Source: Paratrimastix pyriformis
Lineage: Eukaryota > Preaxostyla > Paratrimastigidae
Length of the DNA: 38,098 nt
Assembly (NCBI GenBank): GCA_027972325.1
Contig: JAPMOS010000263.1
Span: 1-38,098 of the forward strand
Reading direction: 5' to 3'
Positions 26,689-34,356 of the stretch are shown piece by piece. The notes beneath the pieces were generated by a model. The model was not told the DNA's origin. It did no database searches and saw only the letters and a list, made by a program, of their open reading frames with translations. Position 1 is the first letter of the stretch. Every line of letters begins with the position of its first letter. Position numbers and translations under genes: made by a program.

Positions 26689-27488
26689 AGGCCGACCCGC
26701 CCAGCGGCGACGATGATGCCGCCGGTGCCGAGGGCGAATTTGCGGACGAGGACGACGCTGCCGCCGCCGGCGACGAGGATGAGCTCCGGCACGCAGCCGA
26801 CCCGCAGCAGCAGCCTGGCGACCGCGAGGCCTCTGACAGGCTCGCACTGGAGCGCGCCCGGGCATTTGTCCGGGGCGTTGCCGTGCCCAGCGACTTCCCC
26901 CAGCTCGGCTCCGTCACGGGCCTTGCCCGCGAGTCCAGGGCTGAATTCCGCTTTCTCCAGCGTCTTCACCGGGAATCGCTCAACCTTGAGCGGTTGGCGC
27001 GCCTGCCCTGCACCGAGGAGGACTTGCGCGCCGCCCTCTCTTGCTTTGCTCGCTCCATTGCCTCCGCCATCGTGGACCGCAAGCGGCTCGCCTGGGTGCA
27101 CACAGCACTTGCCCCCGACGTGGCCCGCATGTACGAGTATGTCCGCACCGCTCCCGAGGTCGCCACGGGCCAGAACCTCCAGCAGCTCGACTTCGCCATC
27201 CGCCTCGCTCAGGGCATGCGCGCCCTGCCCGGCCAGCAGCAGCAGCAACGCGGCGGCCAGGCTGGCGGGCGTCGCATGGGCGGGGGCCGGGATCGCGACT
27301 TCCGCTCGTCGGGTGGCCGCGGCGGCTTCGGCGGGCGCAGCTATGGTGGCGGGTTTGGCCGAGGCGGCGACCGGTTCAACGACTTTGCCCAGCGCCAGCA
27401 GCGGCGCCGCTTCGACAATGGTGGCGGCAACAACGGCTCCGCCGGCGGGCGCCAGCAGGCGCAGTCGGGCGGCGCCGGCGAGCAGTAA
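26640..27488 (+). CDS. Gag-like protein of DIRS-like copy 1
   Basis: A 282-residue frame whose body matches the gag-like frame of copy 2. It has an acidic start (GDDDAAGAEGEFADEDDAAA), a helical middle (FPQLGSVTGLARESRAEFRF and LARLPCTEEDLRAALSCFAR) and a C-terminus rich in Arg-Gly (GGRMGGGRDRDFRSSGGRGG), probably RNA binding. The first 16 residues have no counterpart in copy 2, showing that the 5' end lies at a rearrangement junction. Confidence 0.65.
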   Translation: MKVVEIDYSFAEAPRLKADPPSGDDDAAGAEGEFADEDDAAAAGDEDELRHAADPQQQPGDREASDRLALERARAFVRGVAVPSDFPQLGSVTGLARESRAEFRFLQRLHRESLNLERLARLPCTEEDLRAALSCFARSIASAIVDRKRLAWVHTALAPDVARMYEYVRTAPEVATGQNLQQLDFAIRLAQGMRALPGQQQQQRGGQAGGRRMGGGRDRDFRSSGGRGGFGGRSYGGGFGRGGDRFNDFAQRQQRRRFDNGGGNNGSAGGRQQAQSGGAGEQ

Positions 27489-27499
27489 CGGCGCGCAGA

Positions 27500-29560
27500 G
27501 CCCGCGCGCCGCGGCAGCAACGGGGTCCGCCTTCACCACCACCATCACCGCTGTCCTCCCCGCTGCCGCCGCTACGGTGCGACCATCCCCCCGCTCTCGG
27601 GCCGGCCGCACCACCACCACCACCACCATCACCCCCTCGCTTCAGCACCGGGCGCCCCTCCCTCCCGCCCTTCCGGGCCTTCTGGGAGGCGCATTTCCAC
27701 TTGCCCCGCCCCGTGCACAACTGGCTCCTGCACGGCTTCCGCATCCCGCTCCTCTGCAAGCCGTGCCGCTCCCATTTGCCCAACTACGTGCACCCCGAGC
27801 ACGCCTCCTTCGTCGACCAGGAGGTGGCTCGCCTCCTCGAGACGGGCGCGATCCGACCCGTCCAGGCGCCGCCGCACAACATCTCCCCGCTGACGTGCGC
27901 GCCCAAGAAGAACGGCAAGTTGAGGCTGTGCATCGACATGCGCTTCGTCAACTCCTTCGTCCAGGCGCCGGCCTTCAAGCTGGAGGACCTGACCACGCTG
28001 GCGCCCCTGCTGCGCGACGGGGACTACATCTCGACGGCGGACCTCTCCGAGGGCTACCATCACCTGCGCATTCACCCCGACGACCAGCAGTTTCTGGGCT
28101 TCGCCTGGCGGGGCCGCTACTACGTCTACACGGTTCTCCCGTTCGGCCTCTCCTGTGCGCCCTGGGCCTTTACCAAGTTTCTCAGGCCCCTCTGCGAGTA
28201 CCTCCGGGGCCCCTCGTGCGGCCTGCGGATGCTCTCCTACATCGACGACTTCATCGTGGCCAGTCGGCCGGCCGAGGCCGATCGCGAGTGGGCGCGCTTC
28301 GTGGCCGTGATGGAGCAGGCGGGCATGAACCTCAAGCTGGAGAAGTGCCATCCGCCCGCCCCGCGGCAGCAGTTCCTGGGGTACGAGGTCGAGACCGCTC
28401 CCCAGGTGCGCTACTGCGTGCCCGCCGAGAAGCGGCGCACCATCCGGCACGAGATCGCCCGGCTGCTGCGCTGCTCGCGGCCCCACGTGCGCCGGGTGGC
28501 CCACGTGGCGGGCCTCTGCCTGTCCGTCTCGCGGGCCGTGGCGCCCGCCAAGTTTCTCCTGCGCAACGTCTACCGCGTGGTCGCAGCAGCCCCCAACTGG
28601 CACTGCTGCGTGATGCTGGACGAGCCGGCCCGGGGGACCTCCGCTGGTGGCTGGAGGGCCTCGAGGGCTGGAACGGGCCTGTCCGCTCCCGGCGCCGGCC
28701 GATCTGACCTGCGCCACGGACGCCTCGGACATCGGCTGGGGGGCCTGCTGGCTGGAGCGCAACGAGACAGCCCAGGGCCCCTGGACGGGCGTCATGCGCG
28801 AGACGCCCATCAACCAGCGCGAGAGCATGGCCGTGCTCAACGCCCTGCGCATCTGGGCCGCGACGCCGAGCCTGGCGGGGCCGCACGGTGCTCTTCCAGG
28901 TCGACAACGCGACGACGGTGGCCCACCTCAACGGGTTCGGCCGCCTCAACCAGGCCCTGGACGGGATCGCCCGGGCCATCCACGCCCTGCAGCGCGCCAC
29001 GGGATCACCCTGCAGGCCGAGCACGTGGCGGGCGTGACGAATACCACGGCGGACCAGCTCGCGGGACTTCGACCGCAGCGACTGGATGCTCCACCCGGCG
29101 CTGTTCCGTTCGCTGGACCGGCTCTGGGGCCCGCACTCGATCGACCGCATGGCCACCTTCGCGACGCGCCAGGTGCCCCGCTACGAGAGCCGCCACCGCG
29201 ATGTGCAGTCCCTGCGCGCCGACACTTTTTCGGCCCGGTGGGAGCCCGGCGAGAACAGCTGGGTCAACCCGCCCTTTTCGCAGATCCACCGCGTCCTGCG
29301 CCACCTGCAGCACTCCGGGCCCGGCGTGGAGTGCACCCTGCTGGCCCCGGTCTGGCCGAGCCAGCCCTGGTGGCCCCTGCTGCGGGCCCTGACGGTGGAC
29401 TGGCCCGTGCTCCTGCCGCAGGACCCGCGGGCCTTCCGCCCGGCTGCTTCCGGCCACTCGGAGCCGACGAAGAACCTCAGCTGGCGCGTCTGCGCCTTCA
29501 GGATTTCTGGGCGGCCGGAGCGGCCCATTGGAGCGCCCAAGGTCGCCAGCTACTTGTCTC
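27500..29560 (+). pseudogene. Reverse transcriptase, RNase H and methyltransferase-like region of copy 1
   Basis: The N-terminal part is proline-rich, then GFRIPLLCKPCRSH. Reverse transcriptase motifs: KLRLCIDMRFVNSF, then ISTADLSEGYHHLRIHPDD, VLPFGLSCAPWAFTKFLRPL, and active site LSYIDDFIVASRP (about 28235), ending with QQFLGYEVET. RNase H: LTCATDASDIGWGACWLE and INQRESMAVLNALRIW (about 28705-28860). Further on lies the ENSWVNPPFSQIHRVLRHL and LLAPVWPSQPWWPLL region that regularly follows RNase H in DIRS and Ngaro elements and is compared with Dam-type methyltransferases. It has a few breaks. Confidence 0.85.
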
Positions 29561-30834
29561 GGCTGCTGTAAAGCCCACCACCGAGAAGAGCCTCACCAAC
29601 CGGCTGCGTGCCCTGGCGCGATTCTGCGCCCGCCGGGGCATCCCGCTGGTGCCCATGCCCGTGAGCGCGCTGACTACACCGACGAGGCCACCCGGGCCAG
29701 CTGCCGGCCCCGGTCAACCCTGTCGCTCATCGCCACCGTGGTCAATCTGATTCACGACGCGCTTGGGGTGCCTTCCCCGGCGCGAGATCACCTCTACGGA
29801 CGCCTGCGCAAGGCCATCCGTCTGCGCCGCACCACGCAGCCCGTCCAGAAGGGCTGCCCGTGCCGCCCACCCTGCTGGTGGAGCTCTTCCACCGGTGGGG
29901 CCCCAACGACGCGCTTCCGCTGGAGCGCCTCCGCGCCAAGCTGGTCGCCCTGCTGGCCTTCCTGGCGCTGCTTCGGCCCTCGGACGTGACCCTGCCCACC
30001 GTGGCGCAGGTGGCCGTGCCGCCGGCCGCCGATCGCCTTGTCGTCTGCCTGCTGGGCTTCAAGAACGACTACACCGCCCAGGGCGCCTCCGTCACCATCT
30101 GGCGCGCCGCCGATGCGCTGCTCGACCCGGTGAGCTGCTACCAGTGCTGGCTCCGCCGCACGCGCGCCATGCGCCCCGACCCGCCCGGACCGTCGCGGGT
30201 CGTCATCCAGCTGCGCCGCCCCTACGAGGGCGTCAAGCCGGCCACCATCAGCCACATCCTCAACGAGGTCATCGTCGCCGGCGGGGCGATCGCTCGCTCC
30301 TCTCGGCCCGCGGCTTCCGCCGTGGCGGGGCCAGCTGGGCCATTGCGCGCGAGGTCATGCCCGACAAGATCCTGCACCTGGGCCGCTGGGCTTCGGCCAA
30401 AGTGTTTGCGCAGCACTACGTGCAGACGGGCGTCGACAGCAACTTCACCGACCTCATGTTCGCCCCGGCGCCGCCGCCGCCGCCGCCCCGTGCCCCTGGC
30501 GCCGCCGCGCCGCTCGCCGCCACGGATCTCGTCCAGCCCGTGCGTCCGGCGCCTCCGCCTCCGCCCCTGCCGCCAGGCCACGCCGCGTCACCGCCCGGCC
30601 GCTCCGCCACGCCAGCGCGTTGTGATATGCGACGACGACGTTTCCGATGAGGCGAGTCCTTCGGGCGATGCTACGAGCACGCCTGCTGCGCCTGCTCGCC
30701 GCCGCTCGAGCAGGGCGCCTTCTGCTCCGCGCCGCCGCCGCCGGAGCGCTCTCTGGGCCAGGCCGTCTGATGACGACGACGAGAACGACGAGCTCGAGGC
30801 GGATTCGTCCAGCCTGCCCGCCGGCGACTTTTGA
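29528..30834 (+). pseudogene. Tyrosine recombinase of DIRS-like copy 1
   Basis: The N-terminal SAM-like part includes SLTNRLRALARFCARRGIPL and LIATVVNLIHDALG. The catalytic part includes FLALLRPSDVTLPTVAQV (first active-site Arg), the strand VVIQLRRPYEGVKPATISHI, FRRGGASWAIAREV, LHLGRWASAKVFAQHYV with the nucleophilic Tyr near 30420. A proline/alanine- and arginine-rich tail runs to about 30834. Such recombinases close a circular cDNA intermediate and insert it without a target duplication, which fits the absence of duplications here. A few breaks. Confidence 0.8.
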
Positions 30835-31277
30835 GCTGCCGCGCCGCGCCGGGCCTCATTTGTCTGTTTTATGTTTTCTGTGTTTCTCCTGCTGCCGCCG
30901 GCCGACTAGATGCTGGTCTTGGCATGCCTTTCTGGGAATTTTCATTTTTTTCCTTTTTGTCTGCGGCCAGCCGACTAGATGCTGCGCTGCTGTGGGTTTT
31001 CTGTTTTTGCTTTTCTCCCACGACTCTCTGCATGTGATAGCACCTAGACTGCCGAAGACGGAGGCTGTCGGCTGCTATCCTGAGTCTTACGATGGATAGT
31101 GAGTCGACAGCCGAAGTCGAGGCAGGATAGGTGCTACCCTCCCTCTTGTCTGCTGATTTTGCTTTTTCTGCTTCTCCCTTGAGCGCTGAACCCACCCGCA
31201 CCCATCCTGCTGCTAGTGACGGGGTTCGTACGCCATTTCAACCGGCCGCCTCTGCCGCGACTCGTACGGAGAACACC
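30835..31277 (+). other. 3' non-coding region of copy 1
   Basis: No gene. It contains two copies of CCGACTAGATGCTG (30902-30915 and 30971-30984, 69 bp apart), pyrimidine-rich stretches, and a 99-bp imperfect palindrome (31038-31136). In DIRS elements an internal region complementary to the termini lies here; I could not show one. Confidence 0.5.
31038..31136. repeat. 99-bp imperfect palindrome with TAGCACCTA ends
   Basis: The first 43 bases and the reverse complement of the last 43 agree at TAGCACCTA, CTGCC, GGCTGTCG and CTATCC, with diverged stretches between, around a short centre (TGAGTCTTACGAT). The right 37 bases (31100-31136) recur exactly at 33754-33790. It behaves like a tiny foldback or MITE-like element. 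Confidence 0.6.
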
Positions 31278-31578
31278 ACTCCAAAACGAAGGCATTGTGC
31301 TGGTCCGGGGCGCCCCCTTAAGTCCTGGAATTGGGCGGGAAATTTCAGATCTCATTTTTTCAACTTTTGCCCTGTTGTGATTTCGACATCCGTGCTTTTT
31401 TACCCTCTCTTGGGACCCCTTCCGGAGCCCAAATCGGGGTCACTTCACGGTTCGATCATGGACCGTTGGCCCGCAATTACCTTAACGGTTTTCGGAGATC
31501 GGAGATTTGCCGAATCTCGGGCCGTTAACCCCGAATCTCACCCCTTCCGATGCGTGTTAAATTTTTTCTTTTCGCCCG
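31278..31578 (+). repeat. Right terminal inverted repeat of DIRS-like copy 1
   Basis: About 300 bp from AAAACGAAGGCATTG to TTCGCCCG; the reverse complement matches 34063-34356 at roughly 97 percent with a few small length differences. The match ends sharply at CGCCCG, marking the element terminus. Confidence 0.85.
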
Positions 31579-32050
31579 GGCGGAATTCTGTGGAAGAAGG
31601 GGCGGGGGGCGTCATTGGGTGGCACTGAAAAGGATTGATGGGGCGTGGTGGAGGTTCAATGACAGTGTGGTGTATGAGGTGGAGGAGTGCGAGATTATGC
31701 ATGGGGATGTTTTCGTGTACGTGGCTGAAGCTGGAATGGGGTCGCGGATGCAAAGGTCCGCGAGGGGGCCAGCATTTTGGGGGGGAGCTGCAGAGGGGAG
31801 ACTGCAGAAGGTATCGTGTGCGGTGAGGAAAGAGAGTCAAGGGATGACAGGGCGGGGAGCAGACAAGGCGGAGAAGCCTGAAGGACAGGAGGAGCAGGTC
31901 CTGGTAGCGGGCGTGTCGTATCCGGAAGTGAGTCGGCGACCTGGGGATGGGATGAGCAGGAAGGCAAGGAAGAAGAGGGGGAAGAAGGATGCACAAAGGA
32001 AGAGGAGGCAAAAAGCAAAAATGTTGGATATTGAGAGGGATATGACGTGA
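31579..32050 (+). pseudogene. Ubiquitin-specific-protease-like segment of the LINE, 5' truncated
   Basis: The frame open from before 31579 to 32050 contains GGRHWVALKRIDGAWWRFND, then SVVYEVEECEIMHGDVFVYV. This is the form of the C-terminal His box of ubiquitin-specific proteases (G-H-Y/W-x-A, then W-Y/W-x-F-N/D-D, then a final beta strand). The rest (residues 60-165) is charged and basic, ending in KARKKRGKKDAQRKRRQKAK, a likely nuclear or RNA-binding tail. The catalytic Cys part would lie upstream and is missing. Cysteine-protease domains are known in some LINE proteins. This segment may be the end of the first LINE protein; the stop at 32050 is close before the endonuclease. Confidence 0.45.
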
Positions 32051-32075
32051 AGGCGGAGGAGGAGGAGTTTCGGGG

Positions 32076-33134
32076 GTGGAGAAGTGGTGCCAGGGGAGGA
32101 AGGAGGCCAACCTGAGGGCGGGGTTGCCGATGAAGGAGGAGGACAGGATGCGGGTGGCAGGGTGGAATGTGCGAGGACTTGGGTCAGAGTGGAAGCGAAG
32201 GAATGTGGCGGACCTGTTGCGGGTAGGACGGGTAGACATTGCCCTGTTGCGAAACAAAGGGGACGAAGGCGAATAAGGAGCAGTTGGAGGAGAAGTGGAT
32301 GAGGGGATGGCGGTGGAGGAGTTCGGTGGTGGAGAATGCGGTGGAGCGTCACCCCAAGGGGGTGATGATAGGATATAGACGGACCCTGCAGATGGCGGTG
32401 CGTCGTGTCACGGAGGTCCTGCCGGGCTATTTGATGTACATGGACTGGTCGGAGGAAAGACCAACCTCCGGCTGGTGAATATGTACTATCCGACTGGGGA
32501 GGAGATGACAAGGAGAGGGTCAGGAAGGTGATTATTGAAAGGCTGGATGAGTGCATGGCGGAGGGGGGCGGCAGAGGGAAGGGGAGTGGTGGTGTACACG
32601 GATGCGAATAGCTGGGCCAAGGAAGTCGGAGAGCATGAGAAGTTGGGACTGTATGACACGGCGAAGATGGTAGGCAAGGAGAATGAGATCACGTTTGTGC
32701 GGAACAAGAAGGGGGATGCAGAGGAGAAGGACAAGCAGCCGGGGATGAAAGGGGTGGCTCGGTTGGACCTTTGCCTCGCAACGCAAGGGACGATGGCAAG
32801 GATGCTCGATAACCTATGGGTATGGAGAAATGAGGAGATACAGTGGAGCGAAGTTACAGACCATCACATGGTCGTGACTGACTTGAGGAACATGCGGCCG
32901 GCATGGGCGGGGACGACCAGGAGGAAGGTGGCCATTTGCCCGTCCAGGTCGGACTTGGACGCGTTGCTGCGTGAAAAAGGGAGAGAAGAGTATGATGTGT
33001 TGGTGGAGAAGATGGGCTCATATAGGAGGAAGGTGGCGGAGATGATTCGAAAGGCATCGGGGAAGGGGGAGGAGCTGTCATTCGAACAGATGGGTCGGAT
33101 CCTGAGGGAAACGGCGGGGCATGTGTTTGGGTAA
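32076..33134 (+). pseudogene. AP endonuclease domain of the LINE, frameshifted
   Basis: Endonuclease motifs in order: RVAGWNVRGLGSEWKRRNVA (near 32150), VDIALL, then in another frame ETKGTKANKEQLEEKW and KGVMIGYR (32250-32380). LVNMYYPTGEE is near 32470, and in a third stretch VVVYTDANSW (32590), VARLDLCLAT (32755) and VTDHHMVVTDL (32855). These match the Asn, Glu, Asp-x-Asn and Asp-His signature of APE-type nucleases that nick target DNA for LINE insertion. The frame moves once near 32250 and again between 32450 and 32535. After 32900 the protein becomes helical, as before the reverse transcriptase, and stops at 33134. Confidence 0.7.
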
Positions 33135-33419
33135 CGTGCACGAGGCTGCACAAGTTTTGACGCGTTCAATTTTCAATACAAACTGAACTTCATCCTTTTA
33201 TCCAAATTGTTGTCCTGACACTAAATGTAAGTGTCTGGGCTTGTTTTAAACATAGAAACCAATGGATTTTCCTCATCAGATGTGGTACTGTCACAGTACT
33301 TCGAGTCAATGTCAAAAAGTGATATCTCATGTCAAAGGTGAGAAAACATAAGGTGTGTCTTTTTATGAATGTCTACATGTTTCCTTACATAACTAAATGA
33401 TTCTAACGCCTTGGATCAC

Positions 33420-33845
33420 TTAGTTCTTATGTTCTACAGTCAAAGTGCCTTGTTTTGTGTTATATCGGTACCATGCTCGTCCGTATGCTAATACGTTCAA
33501 AGTACAGTTGTGAGGCAATCCCGCTGTGAAAGTCACGACTAATTTAGGGTTAGAATACTCTTTTAGCACAATGGTACCATACACATTACCGTATGATTCA
33601 ATATCGTCATCTTTGCTTGGTAGTCCTGAAAAGCGTAGAGTGTAGATGTTCTTGTCAAATGCCTTGCGGAAATACATCATCTGTTGGAATTCTTGCGATT
33701 TAGCACTGATGGCTGTATCTGGATAGTTCTTGTTGTCAACAGAAAGGTGATATTGAGTCGACAGCCGAAGTCGAGGCAGGATAGGTGCTATATCTCCTTG
33801 TTCTTCATGATAAACACCACACAATGCAGAAAAGTCACAAGTCAA
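33420..33845 (-). pseudogene. Capsid-like gene fragment of the AT-rich island
   Basis: A minus-strand stretch with beta-rich protein character: YFRKAFDKNIYTLRFSG, YGNVYGTIVLKEYSNPKLVV, and the end CTLNVLAYGRAWYRYNTKQ. The spacing of strands and the final N-V-L-A-Y-G-R pattern recall the C-terminal jelly roll of double-jelly-roll capsid proteins, whose end often reads N-x-L-R-I-x-x-G-x-A. This is a resemblance by eye only. A 37-bp foreign repeat lies inside the stretch at 33754-33790. The fragment is incomplete. Confidence 0.35.
33754..33790 (+). repeat. 37-bp exact copy of the palindrome arm at 31100-31136
   Basis: Begins TGAGTCGACAGCCGAAGTCG and ends GATAGGTGCTA, identical to 31100-31136. 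TAT stands on both sides, which may be a small target duplication. GC-rich, inside an AT-rich gene fragment, so it looks inserted. Confidence 0.7.
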
Positions 33846-33890
33846 ACCCAGGTGAAAGCACTTGGAAACATCTCAAAAAAAGTGTCCTGG

Positions 33891-34062
33891 GTGGAGAACC
33901 GGTCAGGATGGACATGGGTCGACCGGTGGTCGATAGGGTTGGTTCGACCGAAAAAAAACCAATCCTAAAATTAAAATCGTATGGTCACGACGGGCAGCGT
34001 GTCCAATACGCGTCCATAAATCACAACAAAATCGGAGAGAGGTCAAAGGGAGCCAAGAACAT
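33891..34062. other. Unexplained junction sequence before DIRS-like copy 2
   Basis: About 170 bp of intermediate composition with ACCGGT- and GTCGACC-containing words. No gene or repeat is recognised. It ends exactly where the DIRS-like terminus begins. Confidence 0.4.
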
Positions 34063-34356
34063 CGGGCGAAAGAAAAAATTTAACACGCATCGGAAGGGGT
34101 GAGATTCGGGGTTAACGGCCCGAGATTCGGCAAATCTCCGATCTCCGAAAACCGTTAAGGTAATTGCGGGCCAACGGTCCATGATCGAACCGTGAAGTGA
34201 CCCCGATTTGGGCTCCGGAAGGGGTCCCAAGAGAGGGTAAAAAGCACGGATGTCGAAATCACAACAGAGCAAAAGTTGAAAAATGAGATCTGAAATTTCC
34301 GCCCAATTCCAGTACTTAAGGGGCGCCCCGGACCAGCACAGTGCCTTCGTTTTTCG
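34063..34356 (+). repeat. Left terminal inverted repeat of DIRS-like copy 2
   Basis: About 294 bp starting CGGGCGAAAGAAAAAATTTA; reverse complement of 31278-31578 at roughly 97 percent. The sharp start at 34063 marks the element end. Confidence 0.85.

Larger units (their letters stand above)
26689..31578 (+). mobile_element. DIRS-like tyrosine-recombinase retroelement, copy 1
   Basis: Order of parts on plus: gag-like protein, reverse transcriptase-RNase H with the following methyltransferase-like region, tyrosine recombinase, non-coding tail, and a 300-bp terminal repeat. That terminal repeat (31278-31578) is inverted relative to the start of copy 2 (34063-34356), so the family has inverted termini as in DIRS. 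The left terminal repeat and the first part of gag are missing from this copy. It has a few breaks, mostly in the second half. The sequence from 26689 to about 29060 corresponds to 35731-38098 of copy 2 at high identity, so both are young. Confidence 0.8.
31579..33137 (+). mobile_element. LINE (non-LTR retrotransposon) fragment with AP endonuclease
   Basis: A GC-rich block holding an apurinic-endonuclease domain of the kind found in non-LTR retrotransposons, preceded by a ubiquitin-protease-like segment. It lacks the reverse transcriptase, which should follow the endonuclease; the block stops just after it at about 33137, where AT-rich sequence begins. Loss of the 3' side is unusual, since ordinary LINE truncation removes the 5' side, so a rearrangement or later insertion cut it. 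Its left end abuts the DIRS-like terminus. The frame shifts at least twice within the endonuclease. Confidence 0.65.
33138..33890. mobile_element. AT-rich island, probable scrap of a virus-like element
   Basis: Base composition returns to that of 1-22857 for about 750 bp between the LINE fragment and a mixed junction. It carries one minus-strand gene fragment (33420-33845) with codon use like the left block, and about 280 bp of AT-rich non-coding DNA (33138-33419). It could be the displaced far side of the main element or a piece of another one. Confidence 0.55.

Noticed and set aside
26616-27632. 338-codon minus-strand frame over the gag-like gene
   Set aside because: Ala/Val/Gly-rich shadow of the gag-like frame; the homologous region of copy 2 supports the plus strand.
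27629-28852. 407-codon minus-strand frame over the reverse transcriptase
   Set aside because: Antisense shadow of unmistakable reverse transcriptase motifs on plus.
31131-31628. 165-codon frame over the DIRS-like terminus
   Set aside because: It lies in the terminal repeat and crosses the element boundary; the matching repeat at 34.1 kb is non-coding in the same sense.
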